A stretch of DNA of 64,000 nucleotides from Laburnicola sp. R22_1 (Eukaryota; Ascomycota; Dothideomycetes; Pleosporales; Didymosphaeriaceae), in the NCBI GenBank assembly GCA_014281115.1, contig JACONQ010000001.1, positions 4,836,001 to 4,900,000 on the forward strand, given 5' to 3'. Made by a program: the position numbers and the translations under genes. Below the pieces are notes generated by a model that had not been told where the DNA came from, ran no database searches, and saw only the letters and a program-made list of their open reading frames with translations. Position 1 is the stretch's first letter, and every line of letters starts with the position of its first letter. Below are positions 1 to 10,600 of this stretch, piece after piece.

Positions 1-20
1 TTAAAGTTAATAATTATATT

Positions 21-110
21 AATTATTTACTAAGCAGGGGGCACTGCTTTATTTATTATATTATTTGAGATGAAAGCCTTTGTCGTGCGACTCCTAGGTA
101 GTTAATTTAA
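21..110 (+). repeat. R1 short repeat, copy 1
   Basis: About 90 bp. It runs from an AATTAnnTACTAAG-AGGGGGC start, through a central TTATTTnAGATGAAAGCC core, to CCTAGGTAGTTAATT. The start and the reverse complement of the end are similar (TTAATTA-CTA--TAGGGG), as in a miniature inverted-repeat element. Confidence 0.6.
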
Positions 111-215
111 CGCCACATATATTAATTATTTAGGTTTCTACTTTAACTTCTTAAAGTTCTAGATTTACTTATTTTTCTACTATTTATTAATTTAGTTACC
201 CTTTTTACGCTATTT

Positions 216-302
216 TTAATTAGTAAGTAGGGGGCTCTACTTTTTTTACTCTATTATTTAAGACAAAAGCCTTTATTATTCTACTTCTAAGTAGTTAATT
301 AA
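216..302 (+). repeat. R1 short repeat, copy 2
   Basis: Same 90-bp unit as at 21-110, with TAAGTAGGGGGCTC at its left end and CTAAGTAGTTAATT at its right end. Confidence 0.6.
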
Positions 303-360
303 CAATACATATAATATTATACACGCTCTTTTTAATTACTACGCTCTTTTTACGCTCTTT

Positions 361-449
361 TTAATTACTAAGTAGGGGGCTCTGCTTTTTTTATTATGTT
401 ATTTAAGATGAAAGCCTTTGTCGTTCTACCCCTAGGTAGATTAATTAAC
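361..449 (+). repeat. R1 short repeat, copy 3 (best preserved)
   Basis: The least mutated copy, keeping GGGGGCTCTGC and GTCGTTCTACCCCTAGG. It is the best reference sequence for the family. Confidence 0.65.
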
Positions 450-779
450 GCCACACCTAATATTATATAGGTATTATAATATAATAAAAAAATATAGTAA
501 TTAAATATAGTAAGGCTACTTAAAAACTAAATAAGTAAAGATAGTTTATACTCTTAGCTAGAAGAGTAAAATTAAAGTATAAATATAAAATAATCTTAAA
601 TAGAATCTCTATATAATAAAGATTTTTAATAATATACTTAAGCACTAGATACTTTTTATATTAAAGATCTTCGTCGTATAAAGATTCTAACTAAGGTCGA
701 GATACTTTTTATATATTAACTATAATATCTTAAGTAAAATAGAGAGCTATTTATTACCTATAGTAATTTTATAGTTACT

Positions 780-1025
780 ATTTTTAATAGACTATTTTTA
801 ATAGACTATTTTTACTAGCCTTTAGAATTCTATTATTAAATAGTAACTTAAAAATTACTATTTTATAGTTTACTATTATATAATTAGTTCTTTATAAGTA
901 TTATATTATACTGTAGCTTTTTACTATAGGTAATTTTAAATATATCTCTTTTTATATACTTTAGCTATTAAACTTTATTTATATTTACTATTACGTTTTA
1001 TAATTTATAAAAGATTAAATTAACT
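780..1025 (-). repeat. R2 dispersed AT-rich repeat, inverted partner of 16850-17110
   Basis: The segment carrying GTTTTATAATTTATAAAAG reappears as its reverse complement at 16850-17110, together with about 200 bp of diverged flanking sequence. The two copies bracket the gene-bearing island in opposite orientation. The element type is unknown. Confidence 0.5.
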
Positions 1026-1067
1026 ATAAATAAATAAAACTTAATAAGTAAAACTATATATAGCGTT

Positions 1068-1138
1068 AAATTAAGTATCTAGAAATAGAATAACAAAGGC
1101 TTTTGTTTTAAATAATATAATAAATAAAATAGACTCTT
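1068..1138 (-). repeat. R1 short repeat, inverted partial copy
   Basis: Contains the reverse complement of the R1 core (AACAAAGGCTTTTGTTTTAA). It ends before the G-rich tip. Confidence 0.5.
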
Positions 1139-1140
1139 GT

Positions 1141-1815
1141 AATACATGTTACCTAGTTTTTAATGCGTGTTATGTAGTCACCGCGTACCTAGGTAGGTAC
1201 GGATCGACGATGAAACGCTACATGGCCCTGGTTCTCAGCGCACAGATAGCTGGCATACCCGACCACAAGCTTAAAGCGTTGAGCCTCATTTTAAGCCATC
1301 GTGGAACGTCAGAGGCGGTGGGAGGACCTAGTTTGCGACTCACTGGGCCACTGGTTCAGTGTGCTTGAACAGTTTTACATGCGCAGCAAAATGCGCACCA
1401 AAATGCGCACCGTGCGTGCTTAAAGCGGAGTTTCGCATGCGCAGCAAATGCGCAGCGTGCGTGCTTGAAGCGGAGTTTCGCATGCGCAGCAAAATGCGCA
1501 GCGTGCAAAGTTCAGGCATCACGGAGATCCGAACTTCGACGGAAGCGAGGAGGAAAAATTAAGGGAAACTCATGTACCTTGGCCATCAGGCTGCCACTGG
1601 TCACGATCCTGGGGCGGAGAATAACACCGTGCCTAGAGTAAGTCTATCGGTCTGCAGAAAGATAAAAGCCTAAGGTTACTCTCATGCCTTCGGTCATGTG
1701 CATTTGATATTGGTATTAGCAATCACGTTAATAACTCAGTCCTTCAGTTCCAGCATGAGCGGCGACTGGAGTGCCTGCTGGGGGGTGTCCCAACAAAAAC
1801 CGGAGGATGAAGTAG
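1141..1815. other. Intergenic region upstream of the MFS gene
   Basis: GC-balanced, single-copy-looking DNA with no convincing gene. It contains the small minisatellite at 1378-1506 and is otherwise unassigned. A frame running from about 1698 into the MFS region encodes an acidic stretch (about 1754-1880) that could be a remnant of an alternative N-terminus, but it lacks an ATG at its start. Confidence 0.5.
1378..1506 (+). repeat. 45-bp minisatellite (about 2.6 units)
   Basis: The units begin CATGCGCAGCAAA and end GCGGAGTTTCG, at 1378-1435 (expanded), 1436-1480 and 1481-1506 (partial). Inside them a shorter 12-13 bp motif, ATGCGCASCAAA, is itself repeated. The short frames read through it on both strands are artefacts of the repeat. 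Confidence 0.8.
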
Positions 1816-3488
1816 ATGACGACTACGGCTCTGGACATCTATTCTTCGAGGACGATGACTTCAATCATGTCTCCCGCTGGCGGGCTCCATCAGTATGCTG
1901 GCCCCATCACATTGCTTTTCAACCAATCCCCTTGGCAAATCATTGGCTTACTAGTGGCCGTAGGTCTATTGGGCCCTTTTACCACTGGCTCTTACATCGT
2001 TCTCCGGAGCGTTCACTAGTATTCCCAAATTCAACCTCATCGTCGACGTAGTTTGCCAGCAGTACTATGCAGATGCAGAGACCAGGACTCTGATCGACGC
2101 CGGCGGACGAAATTGTGACGCCCCTGAGGTCCAGGCAAAAGTCCTAACGCTGTTGAATTATGATGTTGTCATATCGGGCGTCTTGGGCATGATCGCAGCT
2201 CCAACGCTGGGGGCAGCATCAGATCGCCACGGAAGAGTCAATATTGTAACTATAGCTGTTATTGGACTATGCATCGAGCAACTTATCAACATGTTCGCCG
2301 CAACCCACCCTGGGGAATTCCATTACTCTTGGCTTTTGCTCGGTACCTTCTTTAGTGAAGGACCTGGAGGCGTTGCACTTGTTCATACGATGATGCAAGC
2401 GTATGTGTCTGATTGCTGCGAGCCTGCGAAAAGGAGAGAGGGGTTCAGGTATGTGTATTACGAGGCCGTGAATGTAGTTTGTTGCTGAGTGGACTGCATG
2501 CTAATCTTGTATCTGCATTTCCCAGTTACTTGATGGCTGGTGCCTTCGTCGGCGCCTCTATTGGACCTTTTGCTTCTGGTGTAATGCCGTTGATCACGTC
2601 TGATACTTTGTTTATCTTCCGTCTTGGCATCCTCTGCCAATCGATGGCCCTTCTCATTATTGTTGTCGCAATGCCCGAGTCACTGTCCCGCCGGAATCAA
2701 CTGGAAGCTATCGAAAACCAGAGAACTAAGAAAGCGCGATCAACCAGACCTTGGTGGAAATTTTGGAACCAGCTCGCAATCCTCTGGCCACAAGGTAAAG
2801 GTTCCATCCGGATCAATCTGGTCATTCTTTGCTTTATATCTATGACATTTTCGGCTATTGGCCGAGTGGCGCCTCAGATATTGCTGCTCTATGCCAAAGC
2901 ATCCCTAGGTTGGGAGCAGTCTGAACAGGGCGTCTTCATCGGCGTTGGAGCAACGAGGTAAAGTAACCGCCTACTCCCAGAGGGCAATGGTACTTACTAC
3001 TGTCAAGCCGATTTATAGTTCTGGGGCTTTTATTTCCCCTGGTATCACGACTACGAGCTTACAAAACTGACGAAGGAGATCAAAAGCAGCTGTTTGGCTC
3101 GTTCGACATTGGATTAATCAGGGGGGCATTGTCATTCGAGATTCTCGCCTTCCTAGGGTACTGTATGGCCACAGCAGGCCCAGGGTATATCGTTTCCGGC
3201 ATTGTCTCGTCGTTCAGTGTTATTGGGGGGCCAACGATCCAAACTGCCCTGGCGAACCATGTGTCGTCTAGCAGAACAGGAGAAGTTTTGGGTGCTTCAG
3301 CCATGTTGAACTCGCTGTCGAAAATGACTTCGCCAGTGCTTCTGCAAGAGTTCTTTTCGGTCACATTAAGCGTTTTCCCCCAGGCTGTGTTCCTTTGCAT
3401 AGCAAGTCTTCTGGCAATAGCATTGGGAGCTTCTCTACGTCTGATGCCAGTGTCTAGGCACACTGCAAAGGAAATTTCGCAATCTTAA
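1816..3488 (+). CDS. MFS (major facilitator) transporter, probably frameshifted
   Basis: A 12-TM-type membrane transporter; the substrate is not deducible. The start is taken at the ATG at 1816, because an in-frame stop lies immediately upstream. The first frame encodes TM1 (WQIIGLLVAVGLL). At about 1976-1981 (CCCTTTTACC) the reading must shift by one base, into a frame that runs ...SIPKFNLIVDVVCQQYY... and on through the MFS motif A region (GAASDRHGR) at about 2212-2240. Two GT-AG introns (2449-2525 and 2958-3007) join the remaining exons in frame, giving GFSYLMAG and GATSRFIVLG at the junctions. The last exon ends at TAA 3486-3488. The coding sequence shows no RIP. The T-run shift could be a true inactivating mutation or a sequencing/assembly error. 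Family call is strong; integrity is uncertain. Confidence 0.75.
2449..2525 (+). other. MFS intron 1 (77 nt)
   Basis: Donor GTATGT follows GGGTTCAG; acceptor is TTTCCCAG. Splicing joins AG|T to give serine and continues in frame into TACTTGATGGCTGG. Confidence 0.75.
2958..3007 (+). other. MFS intron 2 (50 nt)
   Basis: Donor GTAAAG, acceptor GTCAAG. Other acceptors such as TTTATAG (3018) give an early stop. This one keeps the frame (ATSRFIVLGLLFPL), which fits an MFS helix. Confidence 0.7.
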
Positions 3489-3853
3489 GTAGAATAACTT
3501 ACAATCTTAGATGAAGAACCGACTGTTTGTCGCACTCTTGGACATGTTCCGCAGGGAGTGTGTAGGATTCAAATCACATGGAAGTTGATGACCTGGTGTT
3601 TATGACACACCCTAAATTTTATCATGTCAGTAGACTCAGTACCAAAGCCGAGGCACTGTTAAGGAGTCAAAAGTGACATCTACTCATGTTGCTGTTCCTA
3701 ATGTGACACGGCTACTCAAACGCATCGCTATGACTTGGTGCAGGAGAACCACCAACAGAAGCTTTCATATCATCGGCCAGTTCTTTCTCGATGTATATGT
3801 CATTTATAATTGGCTTTGCGACATGCATCGTTGATTGATTTGTTTACCAAGGC
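3489..3853. other. Intergenic spacer between the MFS gene and hAT-1
   Basis: Unique-looking sequence. If hAT-1 is removed, it is the 3' continuation of the minus-strand C2H2 locus, but no coding frame is recognisable here. Confidence 0.4.
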
Positions 3854-3861
3854 CCTGTTCT
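3854..3861. repeat. hAT-1 target-site duplication, left
   Basis: CCTGTTCT directly precedes the left TIR and recurs at 7010-7017 directly after the right TIR. Eight bases is the hAT hallmark. Confidence 0.95.
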
Positions 3862-3881
3862 CAGACTCCGCAACAAGCAAT
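3862..3881 (+). repeat. hAT-1 left TIR
   Basis: Twenty bases that exactly match the reverse complement of 6990-7009; followed by TTGATTGACTTGATTG-type subterminal repeats. Confidence 0.95.
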
Positions 3882-4242
3882 CCGGATTGGTTCGATTGAT
3901 TGACTTGATTGGTATAGCCAATTCAATCAAGCCAATCTCTTCCTTCACAAATTTAGTCACAATTCAATCCGAAGCGTGGAAATTAATTGACTTGATTGAC
4001 TTGATTGTAAGTGTGCTAAGATTTTTGATATTTTTGGGAGGAGCTAGATAACCTATCTCGTACTTTTATTTAGTGTTATAGTTAATTAGCCTATTGGTGG
4101 GGCTTTATCGTAAGTCGTATCGGTATCAGACTCGTCTGTGCGCTCTTGCCTTATTCAATACGTGCTACCTCGCTCTGTATACTGTTTCAAACCTCTTAAC
4201 ATCGCCTGTCTAGTCTATACAGACGCGTTTTTAGTATTTTGA

Positions 4243-6837
4243 TCACCTACTATAGCCAAACGCTCACAAACTCTTACTACTGGCACCGCTGCCGCCGCCG
4301 CCGCCGCCAAACGTACGCGCTCATCGGAGCCATCATCTCAACACGCATTATCTTAACGCGCATCATCTTAACGCGCATCATCTTAACGCGCATCGTCTCA
4401 ACGCGCATCATTGCCCCGTCAAGCCCTAGCTGCTGCGAGCCAGGCCAACACTATACAAACGTTCGAGTCGCAGTTGCTGGAGTCGCAGCTAGAGGCAGAG
4501 ATTGTTGCGCCCACAGAGGGCAGCCAGGCTAGTACAGCGGGTACAGCTGAAGCTAGAGGTAATGATAGAGATAATAGAGATGGCGATAACTTTAACAGCA
4601 TTAAATGGGAGCGTTTAAGAGGCTTTATAAAGCCATTTGCAACTTAATAATATAAACAAAGCTGGATCTTTAAATATAGCTACTATATTATTGAGCGTAA
4701 GAATATAAGCAAAGTGTGGTTTGTATACAAGTATTGCCACACTTACAAGATTATTAACGCTAGAGGTAGCGGCATCTTTAACATTATAAAGGCGACATTA
4801 GCTGCTGCTGCTTATATTAGTTAACAAAAACAAGGCCATATGCTCGTAAAGGACAGCATAAAACAACTCTAACATAGTAGTAGACAGCTCTCTTTACGGC
4901 AAGCGTTTAAGGCTAGTATTAAGGTCCCTTAACACGCTGCTAACGCAATAGGCAACTTTAATATATAGTAGTTCTGACAAGCTATAGTACTCTGCCTGCT
5001 AGATAACAACTTGCTAATGGAGCTGCTTACAAGGCTGTCATTTCGAGAGATAATTAGCTTTACTAACCTAGAGGCAGAGGCAGCGTTGTAGGTAAGTCCT
5101 TAGAGTGTTGCTACGTACACTATGCGCCTGTTCCGCCGTATACAGCCCTAAGTTATCCAGGCCCTATTAGAAGCCGCAGGTAAGATCCATATAAGCTTTA
5201 ACAGCTAGACAACAAAGGGCAGTAAGCGCGGGTTCTTTAGGGTTATTGCTTACTTTGCTAACGCCTCTTGAGTAATACAAGACTTGCCTATCAACCTACC
5301 ATAACTTGCAGGCTCTTATATAGGCAAGGCTATCGTATCCACTCTTATTAAAACGCTCAAAGTATATAGTATTACTTATAAGAAGCTAGGCTACTTTGTG
5401 CTCAACAACGCCACAAACAACAACACTGCGATCGCTGCGGTTGCTTACGTATACAACTTTAACGCCACCTATTAACGCCTCTATTACGGCCCTTACACGC
5501 TTAACCTTATTAGCCAGGCGATTATATTTAGCGCGGATAGAGAGGCTTATAACAACACTACTAAGCAGATTAATACAGAGGAGCTATACTTGCAGGAGTG
5601 GCGTAAAGATGGCCCACTAGGCATACTTATTAATGTTATTAACTATATTAAAACACCACAGCAATATGACCTTTTTAGAGAGCTTTAGCGCGTTGCTAAC
5701 GCTAAGTTGCCTACTAGAAAGCGTCTCTAAGTGCTTAAGCTAGTTAAGCCTATTATTACTCGCTAGAACTCGTATTACGCTGCCTTTAAGCGCGCAACTT
5801 AACTTTAAGCTGCCTATAACTCCTACGCTAAGCACCATATTAACTACATCTCTCTTAACGATAGGCGCGCAAAACAACATAACAACACACTCCCTAACGC
5901 TCTAAGTTAGATAAGATTAACTAGCCTTACAGCTGCTAACTAGGCAGTAATAACAGAGTACTAGGACTGCCTTAATCCGCTTAAACTTGCTACAGAGCGG
6001 CTAGAAGGTCGTAGCAAAGCGGGCAAGTTTAGTGCTATCTATAAGATTATACCTATCTTTAAGTACGTACTCAGCGCGCTTAAAGCGCGCACGCGCCCGT
6101 ACGAGCAAGTTGATTTTAACTACATAGACGCTCTAGAGGACTATCTTAGTATTAACCTACGCGCTGCCTAGAGTAAGGCTAACAAGTATTACAACAAGCT
6201 TAATTACTCGCCCGCATACTACGCCGCCGTCTGCCTTTATCCATACTACAAGTTCTACTACGAGAATAGCTGGGCTAACAAGCCAGAGTGGCTCGCTGCT
6301 GCTAATGCTGGGTTTTAACAACTATGGCAATCGTACAAGCCTTACCACTAACGCCCTCCATCTCGTACAACTATAACATTAATAGCAAGTAGGATAGATG
6401 ACGTAATTGGCGCCTTTGTACACCGCAACAACACCAAAGATAAGGCAGCCCACGATGACGAGTACGTACGCTAGAGGACTTAAGAGCCAGAGTAAAGCAA
6501 GAAGCAATACTTAGGCAATAGGCACCCAGTTATGTACTGGATACAAATGCGCTCAAAATACCCATGTTTAAGCCAGTCTGCGATCGATATACTAACTATC
6601 CTATCATTAAGTTGCGATTGCGAACGGCTCTTTAGCGAGCTTGGCGACCTACTCAAGCCCAGACGACGCGCTATTAGCAGTAAGTTACTTGCAGCTCTTC
6701 AATTGGTAAGAGTGTGGACAAGAGCTGGCTTCCAAACTCCGCACAAGAGCGATGAGGGCGACGATAAGGACGATCTTTCTGATAAAGATATTGTACGAGA
6801 CTACAACATACAAGAATGGATTACTCACCTGCAGTAG
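4243..6837 (+). pseudogene. hAT-1 transposase pseudogene
   Basis: One uninterrupted reading frame (865 codons) once stop codons are ignored. The stops are mainly TAA/TAG where glutamine is expected, plus one TGA from CGA at about 5269. Order: Ala/Ser-rich N-terminus with SSQRA repeats (4331-4405); KWERLRGFIKPFAT and a BED-like region containing KYCHTYK (4590-4770); the hAT core with GYFVLNNATNNN (about 5388-5424); and the C-terminal hATC dimerisation domain at 6532-6837 (YWIQMRSKYPCLS, DILTILSLSCDCERLFS, RAISSKLLAALQLVRVW), still open. The start codon is not visible; an in-frame TGA at 4240 precedes the frame. The lack of frameshifts points to inactivation by C->T transition alone. Confidence 0.85.
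4331..4405 (+). repeat. 15-bp in-frame tandem repeat (5 units) in hAT-1
   Basis: The unit CATCATCTTAACGCG repeats five times. In the transposase frame it encodes SSQRA, three copies of which now read SS*RA because CAA became TAA. It is preceded by a (GCC)n alanine run at about 4291-4308. Confidence 0.85.
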
Positions 6838-6989
6838 TTGTATACAAATATAATCTTTTGGCGTCCAATCCGATCAATTTACAATCAATTTGCAATCAAG
6901 CTGCCCCAAAACACTAACAATCAATCTACAATCAAGCAGCGGCGACGTCACTAACAATCAAGCCAATCGACGACTCTGAGATTGATTGA

Positions 6990-7009
6990 ATTGCTTGTTG
7001 CGGAGTCTG
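6990..7009 (-). repeat. hAT-1 right TIR
   Basis: Perfect 20-bp inverted match to 3862-3881; the 8-bp duplication CCTGTTCT follows at 7010-7017. Confidence 0.95.
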
Positions 7010-7017
7010 CCTGTTCT

Positions 7018-7343
7018 TTTTGCCCCCCTATCCATCAAGGCCTGTGGACAATGGAGTGATATTTCATTGGGTATTGATAAGGGTGGGGACATGAATATCT
7101 GAGCGTGGACGCTTGACGATAGATGTTGCTGAAGTGCGCTGGGATTGAACTTGCGATTGTGGTATGGCGGGCAGAGGGACATGATTGAGAGCCACTCATA
7201 GTGCGAGGCCGGGGTGTAAGAACAGAATAGAAATTCGTGCTAGTTGAGAGAATGGATGTGGGAGTGCTGATCATGGAGCGTGGATAGGAGTCGAAGAATT
7301 CGGTACCACTGTGCCATGACTCCTCCGGATGTTATGTTATTGC
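7018..7343 (-). pseudogene. C2H2 zinc-finger gene fragment between hAT-1 and Copia-1
   Basis: On the minus strand this piece reads MSLCPPYHNRKFNPSALQQH and on (from 7182 downward), a degenerate C2H2-like module of the form C-x-x-x-x-C/N-x-x-F-x-x-x-x-L-x-x-H. It lies between the hAT-1 and Copia-1 insertion points, so it is probably the downstream part of the gene whose upstream part is at 16030-16478. Joining the two across the ATTGC site meets a stop within a few codons, so an intron or an older break must exist. Fragment identity is inference. Confidence 0.45.
7339..7343. repeat. Copia-1 target-site duplication, left
   Basis: ATTGC directly before the 5' LTR; the same five bases follow the 3' LTR at 16025-16029. 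Confidence 0.9.
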
Positions 7344-7506
7344 TGTAACGGTATTCGGACTGTTCATTGTTGCCTATGCTAGCTCATTGCTGCCTACACT
7401 CATTTACTGCTGCCTATCCTACCTAGCAGTATATATCTTAGCTACTACACACATACAATCAAATCAGTGTTTTCCCGACTTTCGCTTTGCAGCAACAACC
7501 GCTACA
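7344..7506 (+). repeat. Copia-1 5' LTR
   Basis: 163 bp beginning TGTAACGG and ending CCGCTACA. It matches 15862-16024 at all but four positions. Confidence 0.95.
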
Positions 7507-7517
7507 GTTATGAGCCC
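7507..7517 (+). promoter_or_regulatory. Copia-1 primer-binding site (initiator tRNA-Met half-molecule)
   Basis: GTTATGAGCCC follows the LTR directly. Its complement, GGGCTCATAAC, is the anticodon stem-loop of eukaryotic initiator tRNA-Met (anticodon CAU), ending inside the loop's 3' side. Drosophila copia and yeast Ty5 prime from an initiator tRNA cleaved in its anticodon loop, so this element probably does the same. The match is read from sequence; the mechanism is inference. Confidence 0.75.
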
Positions 7518-7602
7518 GGATTGCGACGGGGCCTCACTCACCTAAGCAATTACCCTACTAAGGACACCACAGTCTTACTGTAGGAGCAACCCTGCGAGCA
7601 CG

Positions 7603-10600
7603 ATGACAACCGAGTCGGATCCAGCCGTCACTCGAGTGACAATCGTCCTCAGTCGATCAGAAGATTGGCACAAATGGCTGTTCATCCGCAAGGATACAGC
7701 GCAAAAGAACCAACTCTGGAAATACGTTGATCCAGATGTTGCAGCAGACAAGCTACCGCAGCTTGAGGAGCCGATGGAGCCTCAGCTTAGCGACTACGAC
7801 AGCACGGCTACTACGTACGCCAGCCTAAATACCGAGCAGCGAGCCGATTACCGTTGGGCGTACGAGAGATGGGAAAAGAAGGATCTAGAGTATAAGCGTC
7901 AGCTGAAGGCTCTAGCAGACTTTAACTCTGAGATTAGTAAGACAATAGCAGCGCATCACATTTACCTGATTGAGGACAAGGATACGCCGCACTAACGCCT
8001 TACAACCCTTAAGAAACATCTCGCACCGTCAGACGCGACGCGACGCCGCGATCTAATAGCGGTATACAAGGATCTCCAGACGCCGCTAAAGGGCAGGAAG
8101 GTTGAAGAATGGCTTCGAAGGTGGATCGAGGTCACCAACCAGTGCAAGGCCATCAGGCTGGCAGAGACTGAAGACACCCAAGCGCAGGAAGACTTCCTAG
8201 TCGCCTGCAAGACAATTGACCCCGAATACGGAACAGCAGGTCTACGAGACCTGATCCAGAAGGAGAGGCTTGGTAAGACAGTCCCCTCAGTGGAGAACTA
8301 CGTCGCCGAGTTCTCAGCATACCTGAAGCGTACACGCCCAATTAGTACAGGCTTCAGCGCACACGCGGCAGAGCTAGAGATAGCAAAGCCAGCAACACCG
8401 CAAGATAATAAACCTACACGGAGCGGTGTATGCCTCTGTGGCAAAAGACACTCATGGTCGAGATGCTGGGTGATGAACCCAGATGCGCCTCACAGACCCC
8501 GAGGATTCGACAACAAGGAGGGTAGTAAGAAAGTGGCAGCGGCCTTTGCCAAGGATCCGAGCTTGAAAGCGAGGGTGGAGAAAGCCATACAGGACTGGAA
8601 GGCAACTTAGTTGAACTCTGAGCCTGCAGTCACTATTAACAATGGCAAGCCTCCTTCCAATCCATCGACCTACACCGCACAATATATGGTATCCAATGCC
8701 GTTACAGTTGACGAGCGCGACGAGCGCGACGAGGATCTGATGCTTGACGACGGTGTCAAACCTACCAAGGAGTTGGTGGCTCTATCAACGCTTGACGATG
8801 TCAGCAGCTACGACTCATTAAGCAACCAATTCATACTTGATCCTAGTTCGAACACTCACATTGTCAACACTAAGTCCTGGCCTGGATGGACAAGAGAGTA
8901 TGAGGCCAGTGCCAACGATTTCGTAGGAGCAGGAACAGGCCGTATCAAGATAACTGCATGGGGCAGCATAAAGCTGACCGTGAAAACACCAAGAGGACTA
9001 TCACCTATCGTCCTAACACACGTTGCCTTAGTCGAAGGCTTCTTAACGAGCCTTATGGGCTTAGCACGCTGTCGCTCAAGTCAGATCCACTTTAACTCAG
9101 GACAAGATTTGCTGTACAAAGTCAGCAAGAAAACTGTCATTGCTCAACTAGAGTATGACAACAGTCACTGGCTAGTCGACGCTAATGCCAGCCGCCGCCC
9201 AGACATACGCCTATTATCATCCTTCAGCACTACCTACTAACCTTCAAAGGACCCTCGACGCGATCTTATAGTCGACTACAGGACAGCTCACAGCACCTAG
9301 GGCCATCCAGGCAAGAAGGCAATTGAGAAGCTGGCCAACCATGTGGAAGGCTTGCGAGTAGAAGGCAAAGATAGCGACTTCTATAGCGTATATATCGAAT
9401 CGAAACTCACAAAGCAAGTCTCTAGAAGACAGCAGGAGGACTTTGCACCTAGGAAATTCTACCGCGTTGCTGTAGACTTTATCCAGCTTTTGCCACGAGA
9501 CACAGACGCTTGTCTTAATAGTGACCGAGTTGCAGGTCACATGGTGGACCAGTATAGCAAGTGGCATGAAGTTGACTGCTTTCCACAGCGTACGAAGGCA
9601 TTCCTGAGCCGCTGGCTTGTCCAAAAGGTTCGCAAGATACAGCGTATCTTTGACAGCGACGTCACCGCAATCAAGACTGATAACGACCAAGGATACGGAG
9701 TTGCACCAAACGTATTGGAGGAACTCTGCGCTGAGCTAGGGATCCAATACGAGCCGCGGGAAGACTACGCAGACGAGCAAAACAGCCTTGCAGAGCGAGC
9801 AGGCAAGATCATCGTCATTCGAGCTCGAGCCATGAGGCTTGAAGGAAACCTGCCAAAATCATTATCAAACGAGCTGTTTAGAACAGCAGCATACATACTG
9901 AATCGTACACCAACCGAAGCACTAGGTTGGAAGACTCCATATGAGATTGTATGGGGATCAAAGCCGAAGGTGAACCACCTGCGCCCTATAGGCTGTCGAG
10001 CGTATGTCCGAAATCCGTCTATCAAGAGAGGCGACAAGCTGGAGTCCAGAGCTCTTATAGGACATCTTGTAGGCTATGATTCGACGAATATCTTCAGGAT
10101 CTGGCTGCCGACAAAGAACAGAGTAATTCGAGCTAGAGACGTCATTTTCGAACCAACGCGATTTTACGAAGGACCAGAAGGCTACGCAGCAGAGTCAGTT
10201 ATTGAAGAGGTTATAGAGCTGCTTGCCTTTCTAGAAGAAGCTGAATCTGACAATATTGCCATTGAAGAGCTCATGACGCTTAGGCAGACGCGTAACGAGA
10301 CGCGCAACGAGACGCGCAACATACCTGCAGCTGCAGCTCGCGCAAGCCAGCAGCATGTAGGGGGTGAGAGCAGAGTTGAGGAAATTGATGGAGTTGACGA
10401 GGACGTAGAGGATCTATTTCTAGGGGGTGGGCTACTTACGCCTACATCACCTGCGCCTCACGTGAGCCGGCAACGGAATAACGATACTCCGGCCGAAGTT
10501 CTCCCAATAGAACGAGATCTAGAGCTCTCTGCAACCCAAATCCCTGACTATCTACCTGATCGACACACAAACAATGCGCCAAGACGTAGAAATCTCGAAA

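Larger units (their letters stand above)
1..1140. repeat. AT-rich RIP desert with dispersed short repeats
   Basis: No open frame of useful length is present. The block is almost pure A/T and contains three direct copies and one inverted partial copy of the short R1 repeat. It also has a stretch at about 490-556 that matches the right arm end of the long inverted-repeat element at 19136-21215, and a segment at 780-1025 that is the reverse complement of 16850-17110. This is what repeated DNA looks like after saturating RIP; the original element is not recognisable. Confidence 0.8.
3862..7009 (+). mobile_element. hAT-1 DNA transposon, complete ends, dead transposase
   Basis: A 3148-bp element bounded by perfect 20-bp terminal inverted repeats (CAGACTCCGCAACAAGCAAT at 3862-3881, complement at 6990-7009) and a perfect 8-bp target duplication. 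Both subterminal zones are packed with AATCAA/TTGATT motifs (3880-4010 and 6865-6990), the arrangement hAT transposases bind. The single transposase frame is closed by nonsense mutations that look like RIP. It inserted into the 3' part of the minus-strand C2H2 zinc-finger locus. Confidence 0.95.

Noticed and set aside
21..449. CRISPR-like array made of the R1 units
   Set aside because: Units are about 90 bp, diverged, in both orientations and irregularly spaced in a eukaryotic genome.
1340..1562. Short frames on both strands over 1340-1562
   Set aside because: They only translate the 45-bp minisatellite; no domain and no codon signal.
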